DNA of 41,665 nucleotides from Alphaproteobacteria bacterium (GTDB taxonomy: Bacteria > Pseudomonadota > Alphaproteobacteria > Micavibrionales > UBA2020). The stretch is taken from positions 1-41,665 of the forward strand of contig JAPPOU010000151.1 of assembly GCA_028817795.1 (NCBI GenBank), written 5' to 3'. Below the pieces are notes generated by a model, which did no database searches, was not told the origin of the DNA, and saw nothing but the letters and a program-made list of their open reading frames with translations. A program made the translations under genes and the position numbers. Positions 7,425 to 16,452 of the stretch are shown piece after piece (the first letter of the stretch is position 1; the number at the start of each line of letters is the position of its first letter).

Positions 7425-7955
7425 ATGGCGAGTCCGGTCTTTACAGAGCCACATGAAAATTTTGCAGCGTCCTTTGTGGCGGCCCTGCGCGAGGGGCTGC
7501 ACCTGCACATCATGGCACCCGAAAAGATCGAGAGAGTTGAGAAAGATTTTGCGGGCTGGCTGCGCGATGAACAGGATATGTCGCGCCCCGTGGAACTGCC
7601 CGATGGCACAAAGGTGCAACGCATTCCGCAAACAACACGTTGGCTGGTGAATGATGGTAACTTTATCGGCGTTGTGAATGTGCGCCACAGTTTAAGCGAA
7701 CATTTACGGCGCGAAGGTGGGCATATCGGTTATGCCGTACGCGCATCCGAACGGTGCAAAGGCTATGGCCGCTTGCTAATAAACGAAGGCCTGCGCGTGG
7801 CGCGGGAACTGGGGCATGATCGTGCGCTTATCACGTGCAATGATGACAATATCGGCTCCATCCGCTTGATCGAAGGTGCGGGCGGTGTGCTGGAAGATAA
7901 AATTATGCCTGCAGATGCAGATGTTTTACGGCGGCGGTATTGGGTGCAGCTTTAA
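7425..7955 (+). CDS. GNAT-family N-acetyltransferase
   Basis: The 176-residue protein is a predicted acetyl-CoA-dependent N-acetyltransferase of the COG3981-like type. The acyl-CoA binding region is visible as GGHIGYAVRASERCKGYGRLLINEGLRVAREL (conserved Arg/Gly-x-Gly in RCKGYG), followed by the strand ALITCNDDNIGSIRLIEGAGG, which is typical of GNAT motif B. The substrate cannot be predicted; this subgroup contains both protein and small-molecule acetyltransferases. It is divergently transcribed from the metallopeptidase gene and followed by a palindromic element. The start is supported by the nearby promoter more than by a clear ribosome site. Confidence 0.88.
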   Translation: MASPVFTEPHENFAASFVAALREGLHLHIMAPEKIERVEKDFAGWLRDEQDMSRPVELPDGTKVQRIPQTTRWLVNDGNFIGVVNVRHSLSEHLRREGGHIGYAVRASERCKGYGRLLINEGLRVARELGHDRALITCNDDNIGSIRLIEGAGGVLEDKIMPADADVLRRRYWVQL

Positions 7956-7982
7956 CAGCATTTCAACTTATAAACCCCCGTT

Positions 7983-8081
7983 CCCCGGACTTGATCCGGG
8001 GCCCAGCGCGTCGCGTCTGCGACGCATAGGGGGCATGATGACGGCAGGACTGCCTTCTGGATCCCGGAACAGGTCCGGGAT
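7983..8081. repeat. Compound palindromic element between GNAT gene and xthA
   Basis: Four hairpins lie in a row: CCCCGGA-CTTGA-TCCGGGG (7983-8001), GCGTCGC-GTCT-GCGACGC (8008-8025), GGCAG-GA-CTGCC (8043-8054) and ATCCCGGA-ACAGG-TCCGGGAT (8061-8081). CCCAG (8002-8006) and CTGG (8057-8060) close the inner part. The type with CCCGGAcTTGATCCGGG arms is a dispersed repeat that I recall from alphaproteobacteria. The GTCT-loop hairpin is also present at 22667-22684. The element separates convergent genes and could also act as a bidirectional terminator. Confidence 0.85.
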
Positions 8082-8098
8082 ACGCCCATTGTCTAAGA

Positions 8099-8866
8099 TT
8101 AGGAAAGACTTACCACCACCACCGTATGATCCGAAGCCTTCTCCTTGCCCCGCGGTTCTTTATCAATCACGCATGATTTTGCGCGGTCGGCGGCCAGGGG
8201 GGAGAGGAGGAAGTGGTCGATGCGGATGCCGTTATCTTTGGGCCATGCGCCGGCCTGGTAATCCCAGAACGTATACTGGTGGTCTTTGTCATTGAACATG
8301 CGAAACGCATCGGTATAGCCAAGGTATGTGAGCGCGCGCAGTTTTTTGCGGCTGTCGAGCTTAAACAATGCATCCTCGGCCCATGCGGCAGGGTCGTGGC
8401 AGTCGCGGGCTTCGGGGATCACGTTATAATCCCCGCCCAGCACCACGGGCATTTCCATGGCCAGCAGGGCGTGGGCGCGGGTGATAAGGCGGTCGAACCA
8501 TTTTAATTTATAGGGGTATTTTTCGGTATCAACCGGGTTGCCGTTGGGCAGGTAGATGGAGGCAATGCGCACACCATTGACGGTGGCTTCGATATAGCGT
8601 GCCTGTTCATCTGTATCGTCACCTTCCAGCCCCGTCACGACATCGCTGATTTTATGCTTCGAGATAATCGCAACGCCGTTGTATGTTTTTTGTCCGTGCA
8701 CGGCGGCCTTGTATCCGGCGGCTTCAATTTCGGCCAGCGGGAATTTTTCATCCATGCATTTTAATTCCTGCAATAGCAGCACATCGGGCTTGTTTTCATC
8801 CAGCCAGTCCAGCACATGCTGTTTGCGCGCGGTAATGGAATTGACGTTCCATGTGGCGATTTTCAT
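8099..8866 (-). CDS. xthA: Exodeoxyribonuclease III
   Basis: The 255-residue protein is an Xth/ExoIII-type AP endonuclease and 3'-5' exonuclease for base-excision repair. It starts MKIATWNVNSITAR with the first conserved Asn, then LLLQELK with the metal-binding Glu, PNGNPV, GGDYNVIPEARD with catalytic Asp and Asn, RIDHFLLS, and SDHTVVVV with the Asp-His pair. Length and motif order are those of the usual short bacterial enzyme. It is divergent from the propeller-protein gene. Confidence 0.96.
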   Translation of the reverse strand: MKIATWNVNSITARKQHVLDWLDENKPDVLLLQELKCMDEKFPLAEIEAAGYKAAVHGQKTYNGVAIISKHKISDVVTGLEGDDTDEQARYIEATVNGVRIASIYLPNGNPVDTEKYPYKLKWFDRLITRAHALLAMEMPVVLGGDYNVIPEARDCHDPAAWAEDALFKLDSRKKLRALTYLGYTDAFRMFNDKDHQYTFWDYQAGAWPKDNGIRIDHFLLSPLAADRAKSCVIDKEPRGKEKASDHTVVVVSLS

Positions 8867-8977
8867 AGGCTAACCCCTTGTTTCATAACGAGTATTTTTC
8901 CACCCAAGGAAATGCCCCGTACTGTCGTCTTATTAACAAATATCGATCATAATGGAAAAGTTGGAAGGGGAAGTCCA

Positions 8978-10327
8978 GTGCGGCGTCGTTTATATATATT
9001 TCCGGCCCTTTTGCCGTTGGCGGAAATTTTACCATTTGTTTTGACAGGCCTTGGTTTTCTGGCAGGTGCGGTGGGGGCGTTATGGCGTCGCGCGCGCATA
9101 TTGGTGGCATTGTCTGGTTTTTTGATTGTGGCAGGGCTTGCGATCTGGTGGCAGCACCGGCCCAGTGCCGCGCTGGTGGCAGCGGGTACGCAGACCGTGC
9201 CCGCAATACAGCACCCTGTTCCTAAAGCCGCGCAAGAGACCGCACCGCCTATCGCGTCTGCGCAAATGGAATTCCAGCTTTTATGGTCTGTTCCGACAGA
9301 GGCGCAGGTTTTATCTTCCCCCATTGCGCATAATGGCGTGATTGTCTGGGGCACCTATAGCGATACGGTCGAGGCGCGCAGCCTGACAGATGGCGCGTTG
9401 AAATGGACGCTCCCGCTGGGCAATCCTGTTTTCTCCATGGGGCTTTCTGGTGATGTCGCCTATGCGGGCGAAGGGTTGCACCACACCATTTCGGCAACAC
9501 ATACGGCCATGCATTTGCCCGATGGACAAGTGTTGTGGCAGCGAGAGTTTCTGGGCCATCTGGAAGCGCCGCCGGAGTTTGATGAAAAGACCGGGCGTAT
9601 GTTTACTTCCGCAGGGCCGGGCGGCATTTGGGCCTTAAACATGGCAGATGGAACGCCGCTGTGGCAGGCGAGAATAGGGCATACGGATTCAACACCTTTG
9701 CTTTATGAGGGCAAGATTTTCGCACAAGCGCAGCCCGATGAATCCGTCATGAAAAGTTATTTCTATATGCTTGATGCGCAAAATGGCGATTTAATAAATC
9801 GCATCACTTTACCGGGGCAGCCATGGGGTCGTCCGCAGGTCAGCCCGGATGGAAAGGTTATTTATACATCCAGCGGCATGGGACAAATTGGCGTGACAAA
9901 ACCCACAGATAAAGGCTGGGTGATCGCGCTTGATATGCAGGGGGAGACTGTCTGGAAAAAAGAACTTGAAAACATGCAGATTGAACCGGGTAGTTATATG
10001 CCGGATGAAGGGTTAATTATCCACACGTTAAAATCCGGCGTTATTACAGCCGTGCACACGGAAAACGGCGCGGTGGCTTGGCGTGCAGAGGCTGGCAGTG
10101 AATTTATGGCTCCTGCAACTTTGATACGGCGGCTGGGAAAGCCACCGGTGCTGGCGGCTTTGTCCGTCGATGGCGTGTTTACAGTGCGCCATGCGTTGAC
10201 AGGTAACGAGCTTGCCCGCCAGCAACTGGAGCAAAACGCCAGTGCATCGCCTGTGTATGCAGAAGGTGTTTTGTATGTGCTGAGTGCATATCGCTTATAT
10301 GCCTTTGGCGGGGTGGGGGCGTTGTAA
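8978..10327 (+). CDS. Membrane-anchored PQQ-type beta-propeller protein
   Basis: The GTG at 8978 is preferred because GGAAGGGG precedes it at good spacing and translation then begins MRRRLYIF; the frame is open upstream to 8816, but this runs back over the divergent xthA start. The 449-residue product has two hydrophobic segments (about residues 5-35 and 42-60), then a periplasmic propeller. Repeat units with the PQQ/YncE-like pattern are VIVWGTYSDTVEARSLTDG, LKWTLPLG, GGIWALNMADGTPLWQA, MLDAQNGDLINRI and VHTENGAVAWRA. It lacks the motifs of a quinoprotein dehydrogenase, so I regard it as a structural or sensor propeller of unknown role. Its stop TAA shares a base with the next ATG, so the two genes are tightly coupled. 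Confidence 0.82.
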   Translation: MRRRLYIFPALLPLAEILPFVLTGLGFLAGAVGALWRRARILVALSGFLIVAGLAIWWQHRPSAALVAAGTQTVPAIQHPVPKAAQETAPPIASAQMEFQLLWSVPTEAQVLSSPIAHNGVIVWGTYSDTVEARSLTDGALKWTLPLGNPVFSMGLSGDVAYAGEGLHHTISATHTAMHLPDGQVLWQREFLGHLEAPPEFDEKTGRMFTSAGPGGIWALNMADGTPLWQARIGHTDSTPLLYEGKIFAQAQPDESVMKSYFYMLDAQNGDLINRITLPGQPWGRPQVSPDGKVIYTSSGMGQIGVTKPTDKGWVIALDMQGETVWKKELENMQIEPGSYMPDEGLIIHTLKSGVITAVHTENGAVAWRAEAGSEFMAPATLIRRLGKPPVLAALSVDGVFTVRHALTGNELARQQLEQNASASPVYAEGVLYVLSAYRLYAFGGVGAL

Positions 10328-11337
10328 TGGCGGATATTTTGTGGGTGTTATTTCCCGATGAAGTTTTTTCCGGCAGGTCATTTGATGCCGCCGCACGCAC
10401 GCGGTTTGAAGATGTTTTTGACCCCAAAATACCGGATTCGCCATGGAATACAGCACTGTCATGCCTTGGCGTGCCGCGTGTAAAGGCTGAGCGCATGGTC
10501 AACTGGCATAGGGGTGCGCCCTATTTTAACGCAGGCGCGATGGCGTCCGCCGTTTCCGGCAATGCTGTTTTTCCGGTGAAAGCAGGCGAGGGTTACGCGT
10601 TTAAATCGCGTCTGGGTCTTTTTGGTTTGTGCGGCATTTTATGGCGGCAGTGGCGTATGGCGCGGTTTATTGATACATGGTCTAAAACGTCTGATACGTC
10701 GGGCGATATTGCTGAAAGTATTGCTCTTGGCCTTTGTATGCAATCCTTGATGATGCGGCTGGATAAACGCGCCCATGAAAATATGCATGCATGGTTGGCT
10801 GATCCTGAAAAAGCGCCTGCGATGCAAAAAAGCGTATTTACGCTGATGCAAAAACTGCAAATGCGCCGGACGGAACTTTCCCCTGTCTGGAGCGATGTTG
10901 TGCCGGAAGCCGTCAATGCGCATGATGAAACCCCACCACCATTTTTCTGGAACACACCACCTGAAGGTATGCCGGAAGTGCCCGTAAACACGGCATCAAA
11001 TGGCCCATGGCAGGGCAAAGGCGTGACAGCGGGGCAGGTGACAGGACTTGCTGTTGTGGCCGACCGTTTAGATGTCTCCCATGAAAAGCCCGCTGATAGC
11101 TGTATCTATATTTTCAAAAACGCCCGGCCTGATACGGTTGAGTTCTTTGAAAAGGCTGATGCTGTTTTGTATGCGAACGGCGGCGCGTTATCTCACGCCT
11201 GCACCGTTGCCCGCGATATGGGCAAGCCTTGCATTACGGCATTAGGCAGTGATTTTTATGCCGCGTTGAAAGAACAAGACGGTGTATGGCTGCGCATAGA
11301 CGTGCAGGCAGGATCGGTAGCTATTGTCGAAAGTTAA
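10327..11337 (+). CDS. Orphan PEP-utiliser (phosphohistidine swivel) domain protein
   Basis: The C-terminal third (about residues 230-330) is a PEP-utilising-enzyme mobile domain: GKGVTAGQVTGLAVV opens it, and NGGALSHACTVARDMGKP contains the phospho-acceptor His at residue 290. In PEP synthase, PPDK or rifampicin phosphotransferase this swivelling domain carries phosphate between an ATP-grasp domain and a substrate domain. Here no ATP-grasp motifs are seen. The N-terminal part has RGAPYFNAGAM, similar to the linker region of PEP-synthase-like proteins, then helices. It therefore looks like a derived or reduced member of that superfamily that may need a partner kinase. Start and stop overlap the propeller gene and erpA. 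The function is unknown. Confidence 0.78.
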   Translation: MADILWVLFPDEVFSGRSFDAAARTRFEDVFDPKIPDSPWNTALSCLGVPRVKAERMVNWHRGAPYFNAGAMASAVSGNAVFPVKAGEGYAFKSRLGLFGLCGILWRQWRMARFIDTWSKTSDTSGDIAESIALGLCMQSLMMRLDKRAHENMHAWLADPEKAPAMQKSVFTLMQKLQMRRTELSPVWSDVVPEAVNAHDETPPPFFWNTPPEGMPEVPVNTASNGPWQGKGVTAGQVTGLAVVADRLDVSHEKPADSCIYIFKNARPDTVEFFEKADAVLYANGGALSHACTVARDMGKPCITALGSDFYAALKEQDGVWLRIDVQAGSVAIVES

Positions 11338-11669
11338 ACCCCAAACGACTTCCCGCAGCCACAGGCGGCGGTCGCGTTGGGGTTTTTGATTTTAAAGGCG
11401 GATTTGACCATAGTCTGTTCATAGTCGATGATAGCGCCTTGCAGAAATTCCATTGAGGTCGCATCTGCCACCACCGTTGCGCCATTGTTTTCAAAGGTGA
11501 AGTCATCGGCATTCACAGTATCGTCAAAATCAAAAGCGTATTGAAACCCGGAACACCCACCGCCCAGCACGGTGACGCGCAGCATAATCCCGCTTTTGCC
11601 CTCTTTTTCCTGTAAAAGAGCGATTTGACGGCTTGCGTTTTCCGTAATTTGTAAATTTGGCGTTGTCAT
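11334..11669 (-). CDS. erpA: A-type iron-sulfur cluster insertion protein ErpA
   Basis: The 111-residue HesB/IscA-family protein has the three cluster cysteines in GGGCSGFQ and AACGCGKSF. The GGGCSGFQYxF form and position next to dgt, transcribed divergently, are typical of the alphaproteobacterial ErpA-like carrier, which delivers clusters to essential apoproteins. It is distinct in sequence from the SUF-operon carrier at 5131-5487. Its 3' end overlaps the convergent PEP-domain gene by four bases. It starts MTTPNLQITENA. Confidence 0.9.
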   Translation of the reverse strand: MTTPNLQITENASRQIALLQEKEGKSGIMLRVTVLGGGCSGFQYAFDFDDTVNADDFTFENNGATVVADATSMEFLQGAIIDYEQTMVKSAFKIKNPNATAACGCGKSFGV

Positions 11670-11764
11670 GGGCTGAAAACTCTGTTTTCCACTTTATACA
11701 AAACGTAATATGGGCTAAATTCCAGATAAATCAATAGTTTTTGGAAAGAAAGGCGGGTTTGCCC

Positions 11765-13015
11765 ATGGCCTCTCGCGCAAAAGCAAAGGAAATTCAGGGC
11801 GCTGTACCGGGTGCGGCGTTTCCGGCGGAATGGCTGGCGGATGATGGCAAAGCGCTTTTTTCGGCGCGGCCATTGGAAAGCCGTGGGCGTCTGCACGATG
11901 AACCGCCCAGCAAAACACGTGGCGCGTTCGAGCGTGACCGTGACCGCATTATTCATTCTATGGCCTTTCGCAGGCTGAAATTCAAAACGCAGGTTTTTGT
12001 CTATCACGAGGGCGATCATTACCGCACACGTCTGTCCCATAGTATCGAGGTCGCACAGGTGGCGCGGGCGTTGTCGCGTTTGTTGAAAGTCGACGAAGAT
12101 TTGGCGGAAACCTGTGCGCTAGCGCATGATTTGGGCCACACGCCCTTTGCCCATGTGGGCGAGGACGCCTTAAAGGAATGCATGGAACCCTATGGCGGGT
12201 TTGACCACAACGACCAGACATTGCGTGTGGTGCACAAGCTGGAAAAGAAATATCCGCAGTTCGACGGCCTGAACCTGACGTGGGAGTCATTGGAAGGTTT
12301 GGTCAAACACAACGGCCCTGTGGTAACGCAAGAAAATGAAGTGACGCTGAATGAACTGAAAACCCTGTGGGATATGCAGCTCAACAGCTATGCCTCGCTG
12401 GAAGCGCAAATTGCAGGACTGGCCGATGATATCGCCTATAACAGCCATGACCTTGATGATGGGCTGGTGGCAGGGCTGATAACGCTGAAAGACCTGCGGC
12501 GCGTGGACTGGGTGGCTGAAATTGCAGACCGCAAGCAAAATGAATTCCCCGGTATTGAAGATTACAGGCTGGAGCAGGAAATTGTGCGTGATGTGATGGG
12601 CACGTATATTCTGGATGTTTTGGGCGAAACCAAAAAACGGCTGGAAGACTTAAACCCGAAATGCAGTGACGATGTACGCAATGCATCGCGCATGACGGTC
12701 AGCATGTCGGAAGAGATGAAGAAAAAAGACCGTGCCCTGCGCGATTTCCTGTGGGCGAATTTTTATCGTCATCATGAAGTCAGTCGGATGCGTTTGAAAA
12801 CTTTCCGCGTGGTGCAGGAACTGTTTACGGCCTTCATGGAAAACCGCCGCTGCCTGCCGCCCACGTGGCTGGCGCAGGTCGAGGATGTGCCCAAGGGCTG
12901 GGATGAAAAAATCTGGCACGCGCGTACGGTCGCAGATTACATCGCCAGCATGACAGACCGTCTGGCGATCAAAGAGCACGCGGATTTATTCGATATACAG
13001 CAGGTTGTGGGATGA
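11765..13015 (+). CDS. dgt: dGTP triphosphohydrolase-like protein (Dgt)
   Basis: Dgt-family HD hydrolases split dNTPs to nucleoside and triphosphate, controlling the dNTP pool. The product (416 residues from ATG 11765) has the N-terminal FERDRDRIIHSMAFRRLKFKTQVF, the first metal His in TRLSHSIEVAQVAR, the HD pair in ALAHDLGHTPFAHVGE, and the later DDIAYNSHDLDDGL with the last Asp. This is the shorter type 2 subgroup common in alphaproteobacteria. ATG 11765 has AAAGGCGGG upstream; a TTG at 11741 is less likely. Its end overlaps argS by four bases. Confidence 0.95.
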   Translation: MASRAKAKEIQGAVPGAAFPAEWLADDGKALFSARPLESRGRLHDEPPSKTRGAFERDRDRIIHSMAFRRLKFKTQVFVYHEGDHYRTRLSHSIEVAQVARALSRLLKVDEDLAETCALAHDLGHTPFAHVGEDALKECMEPYGGFDHNDQTLRVVHKLEKKYPQFDGLNLTWESLEGLVKHNGPVVTQENEVTLNELKTLWDMQLNSYASLEAQIAGLADDIAYNSHDLDDGLVAGLITLKDLRRVDWVAEIADRKQNEFPGIEDYRLEQEIVRDVMGTYILDVLGETKKRLEDLNPKCSDDVRNASRMTVSMSEEMKKKDRALRDFLWANFYRHHEVSRMRLKTFRVVQELFTAFMENRRCLPPTWLAQVEDVPKGWDEKIWHARTVADYIASMTDRLAIKEHADLFDIQQVVG

Positions 13016-14745
13016 ACGTCTTCCAGGCATACAAAAGCAAAATAACAGATGTATTGGGCACGCTGGGCTTGCCTGATGGTATGGATTTTTCCCGCGTGAC
13101 GGTGGAACCGCCGCGTGATGCATCGCACGGTGACATGGCGACCAATGCCGCTATGGTGCTGGCCAAGCAAGCCGGACAAAATCCGCGCCAACTGGGCGAG
13201 GCGATTTGCGAAAAGCTGAAAGCATCAAACGATGTGAAAGAGGCCAGCGTTGCCGGGCCGGGCTTTGTGAACTTTCGTTTGTCCGATAGCGCATGGGCCG
13301 ATGTGGTGCGTGATATTTTGCAATCCGGCACGGCGTATGGCCAGAGCGATCTGGGTAAGGGGATAAAGGTCAACATCGAATACGTCTCCGCCAATCCCAC
13401 AGGCCCCATGCACGCAGGCCATGTGCGTGGCGCGGTTATTGGTGATGTGCTGGCAGGCTTGATGGCCAAGGCCGGATATGATGTGACCCGCGAATATTAT
13501 TTTAACGATGCGGGCGCGCAGGTGGATGTGCTGGCGCGTACAACGCATTTGCGTTATCGTGAAGCCTTGGGCGAAAGCATTGAAATCCCCGAAGGGATGT
13601 ACCCCGGTGAATATTTAAAAGATGTGGGGAACTCTTTGGCCGACCGCGATGGTGATAAATGGGTTGGTAAAGATGAAGCGGAATGGATTGACCCTGTCCG
13701 CACATTCGCTGTGGATTATCTGATCGAAGAAATCAAGAAAGACCTTGCCCTTATCGGTATCAAGCACGACGTATTTACGAACGAGCGCGAAATTGTCGAA
13801 AACGGCACGCTGGCTGACAGCTTTAAAAAGCTGGAAGATTTGGGGCTGATCTATCAAGGTACGTTGCCGCCACCCAAAGGCAAGGAAATGTCAGATTGGG
13901 AGCCGGTTGAGCTGACGCTGTTCCGCTCCAGTAATTTTGGAGACTCCACAGACCGCCCTTTAAAAAAACGCGACGGCACATGGGCCTATATCATGCCCGA
14001 TATCGCTTACCACTACGATAAAGTGCATCGTGGCTTTGATATCCTTATCAACTGCCTTGGCAAAGACCATGGCGGGTATCTGGAGCGTATGCGCCCGGCA
14101 GTCAAGGCCTTTTCAAACAAGGCGCAGTTGGATGTGATTTTTAACGGTATCGTGAAAATCCTGAAAAATGGTGAGCCTGTGAAGCTGTCCAAGCGGTCCG
14201 GCAACTTGATTACGCTGCGTGAAATGGTGGAGGAAGTGGGGGCAGGGGCTGTGCGCTTTTTCATGCTGGCCCGCACGCCAGATTCCGAACTGGAATTTGA
14301 TTTCACCAAGGCTGTTGAACAATCAAAAGACAACCCCGTTTTCTATGTGCAGTATGCCCATGCGCGCTGCCATTCGGTTCTCAGGAATGCAAAGGAAGCG
14401 CTCCCCGATCTGGATACATCGGAAAAGGCGTTGGTGGCAGCAGATTTATCGGTACTGAAAACAGATGATGATCTGGCGCTGGTCCGCGTATTGGCCAACT
14501 GGCCCCGCGTCGTGGAAGCTGCGGCCGAGGCACGGGAGCCGCACCGTATTTCCACTTATTTGCAGGAGGTGGCGGCAGCGTTTCATTCATTCTGGAGCAA
14601 AGGCCGTGACGATGACAGTCTGCGCTTTATCATGCCTGATAACAAACCGCTCAGCCTTGCACGCCTTGCGTTGGTGCAGGCGATGGCCACGGTCATTGCA
14701 TCGGGTCTGGGCGTGATGGGTGTTGAGCCGGTCGAGGAAATGTAA
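13012..14745 (+). CDS. argS: Arginyl-tRNA synthetase
   Basis: This class I aminoacyl-tRNA synthetase charges tRNA-Arg. The 577-residue product has the N-terminal Add-1 domain (about 1-110), the HIGH-type signature SANPTGPMHAGHVRGAVIGD (with HAGH), the tRNA and active-site motif YIMPDIAYHYDK, and the KMSKS-like KLSKRSGN. The C-terminal DALR anticodon-binding domain runs from about residue 450. Length and motif order are normal. The ATG overlaps the dgt stop (ATGA). The pair dgt-argS followed by a SPOR protein is a standard alphaproteobacterial arrangement. Confidence 0.97.
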   Translation: MNVFQAYKSKITDVLGTLGLPDGMDFSRVTVEPPRDASHGDMATNAAMVLAKQAGQNPRQLGEAICEKLKASNDVKEASVAGPGFVNFRLSDSAWADVVRDILQSGTAYGQSDLGKGIKVNIEYVSANPTGPMHAGHVRGAVIGDVLAGLMAKAGYDVTREYYFNDAGAQVDVLARTTHLRYREALGESIEIPEGMYPGEYLKDVGNSLADRDGDKWVGKDEAEWIDPVRTFAVDYLIEEIKKDLALIGIKHDVFTNEREIVENGTLADSFKKLEDLGLIYQGTLPPPKGKEMSDWEPVELTLFRSSNFGDSTDRPLKKRDGTWAYIMPDIAYHYDKVHRGFDILINCLGKDHGGYLERMRPAVKAFSNKAQLDVIFNGIVKILKNGEPVKLSKRSGNLITLREMVEEVGAGAVRFFMLARTPDSELEFDFTKAVEQSKDNPVFYVQYAHARCHSVLRNAKEALPDLDTSEKALVAADLSVLKTDDDLALVRVLANWPRVVEAAAEAREPHRISTYLQEVAAAFHSFWSKGRDDDSLRFIMPDNKPLSLARLALVQAMATVIASGLGVMGVEPVEEM

Positions 14746-14757
14746 AAGGGGGACATC

Positions 14758-15573
14758 ATGAGCGACAACAAAGACGATGAAAACCTGGGCTCCTTCTACA
14801 TGGGGCGTATGCGTCCGTCCGCAGAGCCGGAACGCGTTTTGCCGCGTGGGCTGTTGACGGTTGTTGCCGTCTTGATATTTGCCGTAGTTGTCTGGGCCGC
14901 ATGGCCGCAGGGTGATGGTGGGTATGGCAATGCTGAAGTGCCGCTGATTAAGGCTGACGCCACAGTTTATAAATCTGCCCCCGAAGATCCGGGCGGCATG
15001 GAGGTACGGCATCAGGACAGCACGGTTTTTAACACGATTGAAGGCAAAACCACGGAACAGGTGGAAAAGATTGTCCCGCACGTTGAAAAACCGCTGGATA
15101 AGGACAAGCTGGTTCTTGAAAGCGCGAAGCTGAATTTGGATAAAAAAATGTCCAAACCTGTGGCTACAATTAATCTGGGCGTGGGAGCGCAGGCAAAGCC
15201 GAAAGAAACGCCAAAGACCGAAGAAAAGCCTGTTGAAAAAGTGGCCGACAAACCCACAGAAAAACCTGCGGAAAAAGCGCCGGAAAAGAAAGAAGAAGAG
15301 AAACCCGCACCGAAAGCTGCGCCGGTTACGGGTGATAAGTATATTCAGCTTGGCTCCTTCCGTGATCCTGCAGGGGCGAAAAAACAATGGTCAGGCCTGA
15401 AAAGTAAAAATGCTGATTTGTTTAAAGGCGTAGATATGCGTACCGCACGTGTCGATCTGGGCGCTAAAGGTGTGTTCCACCGCCTGCAGGTGGGGCCTTT
15501 TGATGTGGCACGGGCAGCGGAAGTCTGCGCGGCCTTGAAATCCGGCGGTATGGGCTGCTTTGTTGTGAAATAG
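14758..15573 (+). CDS. SPOR-domain inner-membrane protein
   Basis: The 271-residue product has a cytoplasmic N-terminus (1-30), one membrane helix (about 31-49, LLTVVAVLIFAVVVWAAW), a periplasmic linker rich in Lys, Pro and Glu (about 95-190), and a C-terminal SPOR domain starting at YIQLGSFRD and ending GGMGCFVVK. SPOR domains bind denuded glycan strands at the division septum, so a role in cell division or septal wall remodelling is likely. The membrane topology and position after argS fit the common alphaproteobacterial protein at this locus. GGGGG-type ribosome site precedes the ATG. Which divisome partner it has cannot be told. Confidence 0.92.
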   Translation: MSDNKDDENLGSFYMGRMRPSAEPERVLPRGLLTVVAVLIFAVVVWAAWPQGDGGYGNAEVPLIKADATVYKSAPEDPGGMEVRHQDSTVFNTIEGKTTEQVEKIVPHVEKPLDKDKLVLESAKLNLDKKMSKPVATINLGVGAQAKPKETPKTEEKPVEKVADKPTEKPAEKAPEKKEEEKPAPKAAPVTGDKYIQLGSFRDPAGAKKQWSGLKSKNADLFKGVDMRTARVDLGAKGVFHRLQVGPFDVARAAEVCAALKSGGMGCFVVK

Positions 15574-15582
15574 GTGAAATGA

Positions 15583-16452
15583 ATGAAAGTCGAAGCTTTA
15601 TACATTTATCCTTTAAAGGGCGGCGCTGCCGTACGGCAGGATTCTGCGGAAGTGACGCCCAAGGGGTTAAAGCATGATCGTGTCTTGATGGTAGTGGAGC
15701 CGGATACGGGCAAATTTATCACGCAACGGGAAAACCCTGTACTGGCAACCATTGGCGCTGCAGTCACGGATAAAGGCGTTATCCTGACGGCTGAGGGCAA
15801 ACAGCCGCTGTACCTTGACTGGGCGTCACTGGAACAGGGGCAAAAGGCTGCAGCAACTGTCTGGAAAGATAAAGCAGATGTTCTCACCACGCCGCCTGAT
15901 GCCAGCGCATGGCTGTCGGATGTTTTGGGGCAGGGTGTTCAATTGGTTTACCAGCCGGAACGTTTCAGCCGTAAAACATCGCCTGATTTCGCGCCGCAGG
16001 GCGACAACAGTTTTGCGGATGGCTATCCTTTGCTGGTGGCCTTTACGGCATCGCTGGATGATCTGAATGAAAAGATTACAGCAGGCGGTGAACAAGCTGT
16101 TGGCATGGAGCGTTTCCGGGCGAATATTGTTGTGAGCAGTGATAAACCGTGGGCCGAGGATACAATCGGCAGCATCAAGGCAGGCGCAACTGATATTGCA
16201 CTGGTTAAGCCATGTCCGCGCTGCGTTGTGACCACGATCGATCAGGAAAAAGGCGTGAAAGCCGGGCGTGAACCCATGAAAACCCTTGCTACCATGCGGT
16301 TTAGTCCGCTGCACAAGGGCGCGCTGTTCGCTGAAAACGCTGTGCCCCTGACCATGGGGCAGATCAGGGTGGGGGACGAGGTCAAAGCCTTGTCCGAAAA
16401 GCCAGCCCCCAGTGTTGTAGTGAAAAAGAAAAAGCAGGCTGTGCCGCAATAA
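15583..16452 (+). CDS. MOSC domain protein (mARC/YcbX-like)
   Basis: The 289-residue protein has an N-terminal MOSC beta-barrel domain (MKVEALYIYPLKGG, about 1-115) and a C-terminal MOSC domain. The segment KPCPRCVVTTID contains the conserved Cys pair; the second corresponds to the molybdenum-ligand Cys of YcbX and mARC. These enzymes reduce N-hydroxylated compounds such as 6-hydroxylaminopurine using a molybdenum cofactor. There is no C-terminal 2Fe-2S ferredoxin domain as in YcbX, so an external electron donor is needed. It lies between the SPOR gene and nagZ, where I would not expect it. The last residues, VVKKKKQAVPQ, are strongly basic. Confidence 0.9.
   Translation: MKVEALYIYPLKGGAAVRQDSAEVTPKGLKHDRVLMVVEPDTGKFITQRENPVLATIGAAVTDKGVILTAEGKQPLYLDWASLEQGQKAAATVWKDKADVLTTPPDASAWLSDVLGQGVQLVYQPERFSRKTSPDFAPQGDNSFADGYPLLVAFTASLDDLNEKITAGGEQAVGMERFRANIVVSSDKPWAEDTIGSIKAGATDIALVKPCPRCVVTTIDQEKGVKAGREPMKTLATMRFSPLHKGALFAENAVPLTMGQIRVGDEVKALSEKPAPSVVVKKKKQAVPQ

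Noticed and set aside
7310..7624. N-terminal extension of the metallopeptidase to 487 residues
   Set aside because: It lies entirely opposite the GNAT gene and its promoter region, and the sequence has no signal-peptide or conserved character; GTG 7309 has a ribosome site.
8978..10327. Quinoprotein alcohol or glucose dehydrogenase
   Set aside because: The propeller lacks the catalytic Asp region, disulfide ring and length of PQQ dehydrogenases; only the general repeat pattern matches.
14587..15387. Minus-strand open frame of 266 codons opposite the SPOR gene
   Set aside because: Its Phe/Arg-rich repeats (FFLFRRFFRRFF) are the reverse translation of the Lys/Glu linker of the SPOR protein.
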